DNA of 64,000 nt, taken from contig CM082595.2 in NCBI GenBank assembly GCA_040954595.2, forward strand, positions 8,990,001 through 9,054,000, in the 5' to 3' direction. Positions within the stretch are counted from its first letter, which is position 1, and each line of letters begins with the position of its first letter. Positions 1 through 13,800 of the stretch are shown here, one piece after another. The stretch comes from Balanoglossus misakiensis. Lineage: Eukaryota; Hemichordata. Under the pieces are notes generated by a model. It was not told where the DNA came from, searched no databases, and saw nothing but the letters and a program-made list of their open reading frames with translations. Made by a program: the position numbers and the translations under genes.

Positions 1-3000
1 GTTGAAAATCATCAAAAAATGACAAATAAATCTCAAAATTTCGTCGATTTGTGAAAAAAAATCCTGGGTGAAAATCATCAAAAAATGACAAATTTTCGAC
101 CTTGCAAAATCTCAAAATTTCGTCGATTTTTGAAAAAAAATCATGGAGGAAAATCATTAAAAAATGACAAATTTACAACTGCAAAATCTCAAAATTTCGT
201 CGATTTGTGAAAAAAAATCCTGGGTGTAAATCATCAAAAAATGATAAATTTTCGACTTTGCAAAATCTCAAAATTTCGTAAATTTTTGAAAAAAAATCAT
301 GGGTGAAAACCATCAAAAAATGACAAATTTTCGTCTTTGCAAAATTTCAAAATTTCGTCGATTTTTGAGAAAAATCATGGGCAAAAATCATCAAAAAATG
401 ACAAATTTTCGACTTTGCAAAATCTCAAAATTTCGTCGATTTTTGAAAAAAATCATGGGTTCGTTTATTTTTGAAAAAAAATATGGGTGAAAATCATCAA
501 AAAATTACAAATTTTCGACTTTGCAAAATCGCAAAATTTCGTACATTTTTGAAAAAAAATCATGGAGGAAAATCATTAAAAAATGACAAATTTACAACTG
601 CAAAATCTCAAAATTTCGTCGATTTGTGAAAAAAAATCCTGGGTGAAAATCATCAAAAAATGATAAATTTTCGACTTTGCAAAATCTCAAAATTTCGTAA
701 ATTTTTGAAAAAAAATCATGGGTGAAAACCATCGAAAAATGACAAATTTTCGACTTTGCAAAATCTCAAAATTTCGTAAATTTTTCAAAAAAAATCATGG
801 GTGAAAATCATCAAAAAATGACAAATTTTCGTCTTTGCAAAATTTCAAAATTTAGTACATTTTTGAAAAAAAATCATGGGTGAAAATCATCAAAAAATGA
901 CAAATTTTCGACTTTGCAAAATCTCAAAATTTCGTCGATTTTTGAAAAAAAATCATGGAGGAAAATCATTAAAAAATGACAAATTTACGACTGCAAAATC
1001 TCAAAATTTCGTCGATTTTTGAAAAAAATCATGGGTGAAAATCATCAAAAAATGACAAATTTTCGACATTGCAAAATCTCAAAATTTCGTCGATTTTTGA
1101 AAAAAAATCATGGGTGAAAATCATCAAAAAATGACAAATTTTCGACTTTGCAAAATCTCAAAATTTCGTCGATTTTTGAAAAAAAATCATGGAGGAAAAT
1201 CATTAAAAAATGACAAATTTACAACTGCAAAATCTCAAAATTTCGTCGATTTGTGAAAAAAAATCCTGGGTGAAAATCATCAAAAAATGATAAATTTTCG
1301 ACTTTGCAAAATCTCAAAATTTCGTAAATTTTTGAAAAAAAATCATGGGTGAAAACCATCGAAAAATGACAAATTTTCGACTTTGCAAAATCTCAAAATT
1401 TCGTAAATTTTTGAAAAAAAATCATGGGTGAAAATCATCAAAAAATGACAAATTTTCGTCTTTGCAAAATCTCAAAATTTCGTACATTTTTCAAAAAAAA
1501 TCATGGGTGAAAATCATCAAAAAATGACAAATTTTCGTCTTTGCAAAATTTCAAAATTTAGTACATTTTTGAAAAAAAATCATGGGTGAAAATCATCAAA
1601 AAATGACAAATTTTCGACTTTGCAAAATCTCAAAATTTCGTCGATTTTTGAAAAAAAATCATGGAGGAAAATCATTAAAAAATGACAAATTTACGACTGC
1701 AAAATCTCAAAATTTCGTCGATTTGTGAAAAAAAATCATGGGTGAAAATCATCAAAAAATGACAAATTTTCGACATTGCAAAATCTCAAAATTTCGTCGA
1801 TTTTTGAAAAAAATCATGGGTGAAAATCATCAAAAAATGACAAATTTTCGACTTTGCAAAAACTCAACATTTCGTCGATTTTCGAAAAAATCATGGGTGA
1901 AAATCATCAAAAAATGACAAATTTTCGACTTTGCGAAATCTCAAAATTTCGTCGATTTTTGAAAAAAATCATGGGTGAAAATCATCAAAAAATGACAAAT
2001 TTTCTACTTTGCAAAATCTCAAAATTTCATCAATTTTTGAAAAAATCATGGGTGAAAATCATCAAAAAATGACAAAATTTTCGACTTTGCAAAATCTCAA
2101 AATTTCGTCGATTTTTGAAAAAAAATTATTGTTGAAAATCATCAAAAAATGACAAAATTTTCGAGTTTGCAAAATCACACAATTTCGCCGATTTTGAAAA
2201 AAATCATAGGTTCGTCGATTTTTTTAAAAAAACATGGGTGAAAATCATCAAAAAATGACAAATTTTCGTCTTTGCAAAATTTCAAAATTTCGTCGATTTT
2301 TGAGAAAAATCATGGGCAAAAATCATCAAAAAATGACAAATTTTCGACTTTGCAAAATCTCAAAATTTCGTCGATTTTTGAAAAAAATCATGGGTTCGTT
2401 TATTTTTGAAAAAAAATCATGGGTGAAAATCATCAAAAAATGACAAATTTTCGACTTTGCAAAATCTCAAAATTTCGTCGATTTTTGAAAAAAAATCATG
2501 GAGGAAAATCATTAAAAAATGACAAATTTACGACTGCAAAATCTCAAAATTTCGTCGATTTGTGAAAAAAAATCATGGGTGAAAATCATCAAAAAATGAC
2601 AAATTTTCGACATTGCAAAATCTCAAAATTTCGTCGATTTTTGAAAAAAATCATGGGTGAAAATCATCAAAAAATGACAAATTTTCGACATTGCAAAATC
2701 TCAAAATTTCGTCGATTTTTGAAAAAAAATCATGGTTGAAAATCATCAAAAAATGACAAATAAATCTCAAAATTTCGTCGATTTGTGAAAAAAAATCCTG
2801 GGTGAAAATCATCAAAAAATGACAAATTTTCGACCTTGCAAAATCTCAAAATTTCGTCGATTTTTGAAAAAAATCCTGGGTGAAAATCATCAAAAAATGA
2901 CAAATTTTCGACCTTGCAAAATCTCAAAATTTCGTCGATTTTTGAAAAAAATCATGGGTGAAAATCATCAAAAAATGACAAATTTTCGACTTTGCAAAAT

Positions 3001-6000
3001 CTCAAAATTTCGTCGATTTTTGAAAAAAAATCATGGAGGAAAATCATTAAAAAATGACAAATTTACAACTGCAAAATCTCAAAATTTCGTCGATTTGTGA
3101 AAAAAAATCCTGGGTGAAAATCATCAAAAAATGATAAATTTTCGACTTTGCAAAATCTCAAAATTTCGTAAATTTTTGAAAAAAAATCATGGGTGAAAAC
3201 CATCGAAAAATGACAAATTTTCGTCTTTGCAAAATTTCAAAATTTCGTCGATTTTTGAGAAAAATCATGGGCAAAAATCATCAAAAAATGACAAATTTTC
3301 GACTTTGCAAAATCTCAAAATTTCGTCGATTTTTGAAAAAAAATCATGGAGGAAAATCATTAAAAAATGACAAATTTACAACTGCAAAATCTCAAAATTT
3401 CGTCGATTTGTGAAAAAAAATCCTGGGTGAAAATCATCAAAAAATGATAAATTTTCGACTTTGCAAAATCTCAAAATTTCGTAAATTTTTGAAAAAAAAT
3501 CATGGGTGAAAACCATCGAAAAATGACAAATTTTCGACTTTGCAAAATCTCAAAATTTCGTAAATTTTTGAAAAAAAATCATGGGTGAAAATCATCAAAA
3601 AATGACAAATTTTCGTCTTTGCAAAATCTCAAAATTTCGTACATTTTTCAAAAAAAATCATGGGTGAAAATCATCAAAAAATGACAAATTTTCGTCTTTG
3701 CAAAATTTCAAAATTTAGTACATTTTTGAAAAAAAATCATGGGTGAAAATCATCAAAAAATGACAAATTTTCGACTTTGCAAAATCTCAAAATTTCGTCG
3801 ATTTTTGAAAAAAAATCATGGAGGAAAATCATTAAAAAATGACAAATTTACGACTGCAAAATCTCAAAATTTCGTCGATTTGTGAAAAAAAATCATGGGT
3901 GAAAATCATCAAAAAATGACAAATTTTCGACATTGCAAAATCTCAAAATTTCGTCGATTTTTGAAAAAAATCATGGGTGAAAATCATCAAAAAATGACAA
4001 ATTTTCGACTTTGCAAAAACTCAACATTTCGTCGATTTTCGAAAAAATCATGGGTGAAAATCATCAAAAAATGACAAATTTTCGACTTTGCGAAATCTCA
4101 AAATTTCGTCGATTTTTGAAAAAAATCATGGGTGAAAATCATCAAAAAATGACAAATTTTCGACTTTGCAAAATCTCAAAATTTCATCAATTTTTGAAAA
4201 AATCATGGGTGAAAATCATCAAAAAATGACAAAATTTTCGACTTTGCAAAATCTCAAAATTTCGTCGATTTTTGAAAAAAAATTATTGTTGAAAATCATC
4301 AAAAAATGACAAAATTTTCGAGTTTGCAAAATCACACAATTTCGCCGATTTTGAAAAAAATCATAGGTTCGTCGATTTTTTTAAAAAAAACATGGGTGAA
4401 AATCATCAAAAAATGACAAATTTTCGACTTTGCAAAATCTCAAAATTTCGTCGATTTTTGAAAAAAATCATGGGGGAAAATCATCAAAAAATGACAAATT
4501 TTCGACTTTGCAAAATCTCAAAATTTCGTCCATTTTTGAAAAAAAATCATGGAGGAAAATCATTAAAAAATGACAAATTTACGACTGCAAAATCTCAAAA
4601 TTTCGTCCATTTGTGAAAAAAAATCCTGGGTGAAAATCATCAAAAAATGACAAATTTTCGACTTTGCAAAATCTCAAAATTTCGTCGATTTTTGAAAAAA
4701 ATCATGGGTGAAAATCATCAAAAAATGACAAATTTTCGACTTCGCAAAATCTCAACATTTCGTCGATTTTTGAAAAAAATCATAGGTGAAAATCATCAAA
4801 AAGTGACAAATTTTCGACTTTGCAAAATCTCAAAATTTCGTCGATTTTTGAAAAAAAATAATGGTTGAAAATCATCAAAAAATGACAAATAAATCTCAAA
4901 ATTTCGTCGATTTGTGAAAAAAAATCCTGGGTGAAAATCATCAAAAAATGACAAATTTTCGACCTTGCAAAATCTCAAAATTTCGTCGATTTTTGAAAAA
5001 AATCATGGGTGAAAATCATCAAAAAATGACTAATTTTCGACTTTGCAAAATCTCAAAATTTCGTCGATTTTTGAAAAAAAATCATGGAGGAAAATCATTA
5101 AAAAATGACAAATTTACAACTGCAAAATCTCAAAATTTCGTCGATTTGTGAAAAAAAATCCTGGGTGAAAATCATCAAAAAATGATAAATTTTCGACTTT
5201 GCAAAATCTCAAAATTTCGTAAATTTTTGAAAAAAAATCATGGGTGAAAACCATCAAAAAATGACAAATTTTCGTCTTTGCAAAATTTCAAAATTTCGTC
5301 GATTTTTGAGAAAAATCATGGGCAAAAATCATCAAAAAATGACAAATTTTCGACTTTGCAAAATCTCAAAATTTCGTCGATTTTTGAAAAAAATCATGGG
5401 TTCGTTTATTTTTGAAAAAAAATATGGGTGAAAATCATCAAAAAATTACAAATTTTCGACTTTGCAAAATCGCAAAATTTCGTACATTTTTGAAAAAAAA
5501 TCATGGGTGAAAATCATCAAAAAATGACAAATTTTCGTCTTTGCAAAATCTCAAAATTTCGTACATTTTTCAAAAAAAATCATGGGTGAAAATCATCAAA
5601 AAATGACAAATTTTCGTCTTTGCAAAATTTCAAAATTTAGTACATTTTTGAAAAAAAATCATGGGTGAAAATCATCAAAAAATGACAAATTTTCGACTTT
5701 GCAAAATCTCAAAATTTCGTCGATTTTTGAAAAAAAATCATGGAGGAAAATCATTAAAAAATGACAAATTTACGACTGCAAAATCTCAAAATTTCGTCGA
5801 TTTGTGAAAAAAAATCATGGGTGAAAATCATCAAAAAATGACAAATTTTCGACATTGCAAAATCTCAAAATTTCGTGGATTTTTGAAAAAAATCATGGGT
5901 GAAAATCATCAAAAAATGACAAATTTTCGACATTGCAAAATCTCAAAATTTCGTCGATTTTTGAAAAAAAATCATGGGTGAAAATCCTCAAAAAATGACA

Positions 6001-7149
6001 AATTTTCGTCTTTGCAAAATCTCAAAATTTCGTCGATTTTTGAAAAAAAAAATCTTGGGTAAAACTCATCAAAAAATGACAAATTTTCGACTTTGCAAAA
6101 TCTCAAAATTTCGTCGATTTTTGAAAAAAAATAATGGTTGAAAATCATCAAAAAATGACAAATAAATCTCAAAATTTCGTCGATTTGTGAAAAAAAATCC
6201 TGGGTGAAAATCATCAAAAAATGACAAATTTTCGACTTCGCAAAATCTCAAAATTTTGTCGATTTTTGAAAAAAATCATAGGTGAAAATCATCAAAAAAT
6301 GACAAATGTTCGACTTCGCAAAATCTCAAAATTTTGTCTTTTTTTGAAAAAAATCATAGGTGAAAATTATCAAAAAATGACAAATTTTCGACTTTGCAAA
6401 ATCTCAAAATTTCGTCGATTTTGAAAAAAATCATGGGTTCGTCGATTTTTTAAAACAACATTGGTGAAAATCATCAAAAAATGACAAATTTTCGACTTTG
6501 CAAAATCTCAAAATTTCGTCAATTTTTAAAAAAAAATCATGGATGAAAATCATCAAAAAATGACAAATTTTCGACTTTGCAAAATCTCAAAATTTCGTCG
6601 ATTTTTGAAAAAAATCATGGGTGAAAATCATCAAAAAATGACAAATTTTCGACTTTGCAAAATCTCAACATTTCGTCGATTTTTGAAAAAAAAATAATGG
6701 TTGAAAATCATCAAAAAATGACAAATAAATCTCAAAATTTCGTCGATTTGTGAAAAAAAATCATGGGGGAAAATCATCAAAAAATGACAAATTTTCGACT
6801 GCAAAATCTCAAAATTTCGTCGATTTTTGAAATAAATCATTGTTGAAAATTATCAAAAATTGACAAATTTTCCTCTTTGCAAAATCTCAAAATTTCGTCG
6901 ATTTTTTGAAAAAAGACTGGTGAAAATCATCTAAAAATGACAAATTTTCGATTTTGCAAAATCTCAAAATTTCGTTGATTTTTGAAAAAAATCATGGGGG
7001 AAAATCATCAAAAATGACAAATTTACGACTACAAAATCTCAAAATTACGTCGATTTGTGAAAAAAAATCATGGGTGAAAATCATCAAAAAATGACAAATT
7101 TTTGACTTTGCACAATCTCAAAATTTCGTCAATTTTGAAAAAAATCATA

Positions 7150-8483
7150 GGTGAAAATCATCAAAAAATGACAAATTTTCGACTTTGCAAAATCTGAAAA
7201 TTTCATCGATTTTTGAAAAAATCATGGGTGAAAATCATGAAAAAATGACAAATTTTCGACTTTGCAAAATCTCAAAATTTCGTCGATTTTTGAAAAAAAT
7301 CATGGGTGAAAATCATCAAAAAATGACAAATTTTCGACTTTGCAAAATCTCAAAATTTCGTCGATTTTTGAAGAAAATCATGGGTGAAAATCATCAAAAA
7401 ATGACAAATTTTCGACTTTGCAAAATCTCAAAATTTCGTCCATTTTTGAAAAAAATCATGGGTGAAAATCATCAAAAAATGACAAATTTTCGACTTTGCA
7501 AAATCTCAAAATTTCGTCAATTTTTGAAAAAATCATGGGTGAAAATCATCAAAAAATGACAAATTTTGAAAAAAAAACGGGTGAAAATCATCAAAAAATG
7601 ACACATTTTCGTCGACTTTGCAAAATCTCAAAATTTCGTCGATTTTTGAAAAAAATCATGGGGGAAAATCATCAAAAAATAACAAATTTTCGACTTTGCA
7701 AAATCTCAAAATTTCGTCCATTTTTGAAAAAAAATCATGGGTAAAAATCATCAAAAAATGACAAATTTTCGTCTTTGCAAAATCTCACAATTTCGTCGAT
7801 TTTTGAAAAAATCATGGGTGAAAATCATCAAAAAATGACAAATTTTCGACTTTGCAAAATCTGAAAATTTCATCGATTTTTGAAAAAATCATGGGTGAAA
7901 ATCATCAAAAAATGACAAATTTTCGACTTTGCAAAATCTCAAAATTTCGTCGATTTTTGAAAAAAATCATGGGTGAAAATCATCAAAAAATGATAAATTT
8001 TCGACTTTGCAAAATCTCAAAATTTCGTCGATTTTTGAAGAAAATCATGGGTGAAAATCATCAAAAAATGACAAATTTTCGACTTTGCAAAATCTCAAAA
8101 TTTCGTCGATTTTTGAAAAAAATCATGGGTGAAAATCATCAAAAAATGACAAATTTTCGACTTTGCAAAATCTCAAAATTTCGTCAATTTTTGAAAAAAT
8201 CATGGGTGAAAATCATCAAAAAATGACAAATTTTGAAAAAAAAACGGGTGAAAATCATCAAAAAATGACACATTTTCGTCGACTTTGCAAAATCTCAAAA
8301 TTTCGTCGATTTTTGAAAAAAATCATGGGGGAAAATCATCAAAAAATAACAAATTTTCGACTTTGCAAAATCTCAAAATTTCGTCCATTTTTGAAAAAAA
8401 ATCATGGGTAAAAATCATCAAAAAATGACAAATTTTCGTCTTTGCAAAATCTCACAATTTCGTCGATTTTTGAAAAAAATCAT
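7150..8483 (+). repeat. 667-bp higher-order repeat, two tandem copies
   Basis: Landmarks recur exactly 667 bp apart: the unusual CTGAAAATTTCATCGA unit at 7,192 and 7,859, the truncated unit TTTTGAAAAAAAAACGGG at 7,564 and 8,231, and the CATTTTCGTCGAC unit shortly after each. By eye the two copies differ at only a handful of bases (for example CATGAAAAAATG/CATCAAAAAATG and GTCCATTT/GTCGATTT). This indicates a recent block duplication of about nine satellite units. Outer edges are approximate. Confidence 0.85.
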
Positions 8484-9359
8484 GTGTGAAAATCATCAAA
8501 AAATGACAAATTTTCGACTTTGCAAAATCTCAAAATTTCGTCAATTTTTGAAAAAAATCATGGGTGAAAATCATCAAAAAATGACAAATTTTCGTCTTTG
8601 CAAAATCTCAAAATTTCGTCCATTTTAAAAAAAAACGGGGGAAAATCATCAAAAAATGACAAATTTTCGACTTTGCAAAATCTCAAAATTTCGTCGATTT
8701 TTGAAAAAAATCATGGGTGAAAATCATCAAAAAATGACAAATTTTCGTCTTTGCAAAATCTCAAAATTTCGTCCATTTTTGAAACAAAATCATGGGTAAA
8801 AATCATCAAAAATGACAAATTTTCGTCTTTGCAAAATCTCAAATTTTCGTCGATTTTTGAAAAAAAATCATGGTTGAAAATCATCAAAAAATGACAAAAT
8901 TTTCGAATTTGTAAAATCACAAAATTTCGTCGATTTTGAAAAAAATCATAGGTTCGTCGATTTTTAAAAAAAAAAACATGGGTGAAAATCATCAAAAAAT
9001 GACAAATATTGAAAAAAAACGGGTGAAAATCATCAAAAAATGACACATTTTCGTCGACTTTGCAAAATCTCAAAATTTCGTCGATTTTTGAAAAAAATCA
9101 TGGGGGAAAATGATCAAAAAATGACAAATTTTCGACTGCAAAATTTCAAAATTTCGTCAATTTTGAAAAAATCATGGGTGAAAATCATCAAAAAATGACA
9201 AATTTTCGACTGCAAAAACTCAAAATTTCATCAATTTTGAAAAAAATCATGGGTGAAAATCATCAAAAAATGACAAATTTTCCTCTTTGCAAAATCTATA
9301 AATTTCGTCGATTTTTGAAAAATTTTCAACTTTGCAAAATCTCAAAATTTCGTCGATTT

Positions 9360-12300
9360 TTGAAAAAAATCATGGGGGAAAATCATCAAAAAATGACAAA
9401 TTTTCGACTGCAAAATCTCAAAATTTCGTCGATTTTTGAAATAAATCATTGTTGAAAATTATCAAAAATTGACAAATTTTCCTCTTTGCAAAATCTCAAA
9501 ATTTCGTCGATTTTTTGAAAAAAGACGGGTGAAAATCATCTAAAAATGACAAATTTTCGACTTTGCAAAATCTCAAAATTTCGTCGATTTTTGAAAAAAA
9601 TCATGGGTGAAAATCATCAAAAAATGACACATTTTCGACTTTGCAAAATCTCAAAATTTCGTCCATTTTTGAAAAAAAATCATGGGTAAAAATCATCAAA
9701 AAATGACAAATTTTCGTCTTTGCAAAATCTCACAATTTCGTCGATTTTTGAAAAAAATCATGTGTGAAAATCATCAAAAAATGACAAATTTTCGACTTTG
9801 CAAAATCTCAAAATTCGTCAATTTTTGAAAAAATCATGGGTGAAAATCATCAAAAAATGACAAATTTTCGTCTTTGCAAAATCTCAAAATTTCGTCCATT
9901 TTAAAAAAAAAACGGGGGAAAATCATCAAAAAATGACAAATTTTCGACTTTGCAAAATCTCAAAATTTCGTCGATTTTTGAAAAAAATCATGGGTGAAAA
10001 TCATCAAAAAATGACAAATTTTCGTCTTTGCAAAATCTCAAAATTTCGTCCATTTTTGAAACAAAATCATGGGTAAAAATCATCAAAAATGACAAATTTT
10101 CGTCTTTGCAAAATCTCAAATTTTCGTCGATTTTTGAAAAAAAATCATGGTTGAAAATCATCAAAAAATGACAAAATTTTCGAATTTGTAAAATCACAAA
10201 ATTTCGTCGATTTTGAAAAAAATCATAGGTTCGTCGATTTTTAAAAAAAAAACATGGGTGAAAATCATCAAAAAATGACAAATATTGAAAAAAAACGGGT
10301 GAAAATCATCAAAAAATGACACATTTTCGTCGACTTTGCAAAATCTCAAAATTTCGTCGATTTTTGAAAAAAATCATGGGGGAAAATGATCAAAAAATGA
10401 CAAATTTTCGACTGCAAAAACTCAAAATTTCATCAATTTTGAAAAAAATCATGGGTGAAAATCATCAAAAAATGACAAATTTTCCTCTTCGCAAAATCTA
10501 TAAATTTCGTCGATTTTGAAAAATTTTCAACTTTGCAAAATCTCAAAATTTCGTCGATTTTTGAAAAAAATCATGGGGAAAATCATCAAAAAATGACAAA
10601 TTTTCGACTGCAAAATCTCAAAATTTCGTCGATTTTTGAAATAAATCATTGTTGAAAATTATCAAAAATTGACAAATTTTCCTCTTTGCAAAATCTCAAA
10701 ATTTCGTCGATTTTTTGAAAAAAGACGGGTGAAAATCATCTAAAAATGACAAATTTTCGACTTTGCAAAATCTCAAAATTTCGTCGATTTTTGAAAAAAA
10801 TCTTGGGTGAAAATCATCAAAAAATGACACATTTTCGACTTTGCAAAATCTCAAAATTTCGTCGATTTTTGAAAAAAATCATGGGTGAAAATCATCAAAA
10901 AATGACAAATTTTCGTCTTTGCAAAATCTCAAAATTTCGTCCATTTTTGAAAAAAAATCATGGGGGAAAATCATCAAAAAATGACAAATTTTCGACTTTG
11001 CAAAATCTCAAAATTTCGTCGATTTTGAAAAAAACCATTGGGGGAAAATCATCAAAAAATGACAAATTTTCGATTTTGCAAAATCTCAAAATTTCGTCGA
11101 TTTTTGAAAAAAAATCAGGGTTGAAAATCATCAAAAAATGACAAATTTTCGACTTTGCAAAATCTCAAAATTTCGTCGATTTTTGAAAAAAATCATGGGT
11201 GAAAATCATGAAAAAATGACAAATTTTGAAAAAAAAACGGGTGAAAATCATCAAAAAATGACACATTTTCGACATTGCAAAATCTCAAAATTTCGTCGAT
11301 TTTTGAAAAAAAATCATGGTTGAAAATCATCAAAAAATGACAAAATTTTCGACTTTGCAAAATCACAAAATTTCGTCGATTTTGAAAAAAATCATAGGTT
11401 CGTCGATTTTTAAAAAAAAAACATGGGTGAAAATCATCAAAAAATGACACATTTTCGACTTTGCAAAATCTCAAAATTTCGTCGATTTTTGAAAAAAATC
11501 ATGGGTGAAAATCATCAAAAAATGACAAATTTTCGACTTTGCAAAATCTCAAAATTTCGTCGATTTTTTAAAAAAATTTCGTCGATTTTTGAAAAAAATC
11601 ATGGGGGAAAATCATCAAAAAATGACAAATTTTCGACTGCAAAATCTCAAAATTTCGTCGATTTTTGAAATAAATCATTGTTGAAAATTATCAAAAATTG
11701 ACAAATTTTCCTCTTTGCAAAATCTCAAAATTTCGTCGATTTTTTGAAAAAAGACGGGTGAAAAATCATCTAAAAATGACAAATTTTCGACTTTGCAAAA
11801 TCTCAAAATTCCGTCGATTTTTGAAAAAAATCATGGGTGAAAATCATCAAAAAATGACACATTTTCGACTTTGCAAAATCTCAAAATTTCGTCCATTTTT
11901 GAAAAAAAATCATGGGTAAAAATCATCAAAAAATGACAAATTTTCGTCTTTGCAAAATCTCACAATTTCGTCGATTTTTGAAAAAAATCATGTGTGAAAA
12001 TCATCAAAAAATGACAAATTTTCGACTTTGCAAAATCTCAAAATTTCGTCAATTTTTGAAAAAATCATGGGTGAAAATCATCAAAAAATGACAAATTTTC
12101 GTCTTTGCAAAATCTCAAAATTTCGTCCATTTTAAAAAAAAAACGGGGGAAAATCATCAAAAAATGACAAATTTTCGACTTTGCAAAATCTCAAAATTTC
12201 GTCGATTTTTGAAAAAAATCATGGGTGAAAATCATCAAAAAATGACAAATTTCGTCTTTGCAAAATCTCAAAATTTCGTCCATTTTTGAAACAAAATCAT

Positions 12301-13800
12301 GGGTAAAAATCATCAAAAATGACAAATTTTCGTCTTTGCAAAATCTCAAATTTTCGTCGATTTTTGAAAAAAAATCATGGTTGAAAATCATCAAAAAATG
12401 ACAAAATTTTCGAATTTGTAAAATCACAAAATTTCGTCGATTTTGAAAAAAATCATAGGTTCGTCGATTTTAAAAAAAAAAAACATGGGTGAAAATCATC
12501 AAAAAATGACAAATATTGAAAAAAAACGGGTGAAAATCATCAAAAAATGACACATTTTCGTCGACTTTGCAAAATCTCAAAATTTCGTCGATTTTTGAAA
12601 AAATCATGGGGGGAAAATGATCAAAAAATGACAAATTTTCGACTGCAAAAACTCAAAATTTCATCAATTTGAAAAAAATCATGGGTGAAAATCATCAAAA
12701 AATGACAAATTTTCCTCTTTGCAAAATCTATAAATTTCGTCGATTTTTGAAAAATTTCAACTTTGCAAAATCTCAAAATTTCGTCGATTTTTGAAAAAAT
12801 CATGGGGGAAAATCATCAAAAAATGACAATTTTCGACTGCAAAATCTCAAAATTTCGTCGATTTTTGAAATAAATCATTGTTGAAAATTATCAAAAAATT
12901 GACAAATTTTCCTCTTTGCAAAATCTCAAAATTTCGTCGATTTTTTGAAAAAAGACGGGTGAAAATCATCTAAAAATGACAAATTTTCGACTTTGCAAAA
13001 TCTCAAAATTTCGTCGATTTTTGAAAAAAATCTTGGGTGAAAATCATCAAAAAATGACACATTTTCGACTTTGCAAAATCTCAAAATTTCGTCGATTTTT
13101 GAAAAAAATCATGGGTGAAAATCATCAAAAAATGACAAATTTTCGTCTTTGCAAAATCTCAAAATTTCGTCCATTTTTGAAAAAAAAATCATGGGGGAAA
13201 ATCATCAAAATGACAAATTTTCGACTTTGCAAAATCTCAAAATTTCGTCGATTTTGAAAAAACCATTGGGGGAAAATCATCAAAAAATGACAAATTTTCG
13301 ATTTTGCAAAATCTCAAAATTTCGTCGATTTTTGAAAAAAAATCAGGGTTGAAAATCATCAAAAAATGACAAATTTCGACTTTGCAAAATCTCAAAATTT
13401 CGTCGATTTTTGAAAAAAATCATGGGTGAAAATCATGAAAAAATGACAAATTTTGAAAAAAAAACGGGTGAAAATCATCAAAAAATGACACATTTTCGAC
13501 ATTGCAAAATCTCAAAATTTCGTCGATTTTTGAAAAAAAATCATGGTTGAAAATCATCAAAAAATGACAAAATTTTCGACTTTGCAAAATCACAAAATTT
13601 CGTCGATTTTGAAAAAAATCATAGGTTCGTCGATTTTTAAAAAAAAACATGGGTGAAAATCATCAAAAAATGACACATTTTCGACTTTGCAAAATCTCAA
13701 AATTTCGTCGATTTTTGAAAAAAATCATGGGTGAAAATCATCAAAAAATGACAAATTTTCGACTTTGCAAAATCTCAAAATTTCGTCGATTTTTTAAAAA
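9360..13800 (+). repeat. ~2.23-kb higher-order repeat, two tandem copies
   Basis: A series of rare variant units recurs with an offset of 2,227-2,232 bp. The GAAATAAATCATTG unit is at ~9,440 and ~11,668. The AACGGGGGAAAATC unit is at ~9,913 and ~12,142. GACAAATATTGAAAA is at ~10,276 and ~12,508. AAAACCATTGGGGG is at ~11,030 and ~13,258. The GATTTTTTAAAAAAAT unit is at ~11,565 and ~13,793. The copies abut near 11,590. Part of the unit also recurs 1,277 bp earlier (8,711 versus 9,988), so the 2.23-kb unit has older internal duplication. Confidence 0.8.
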
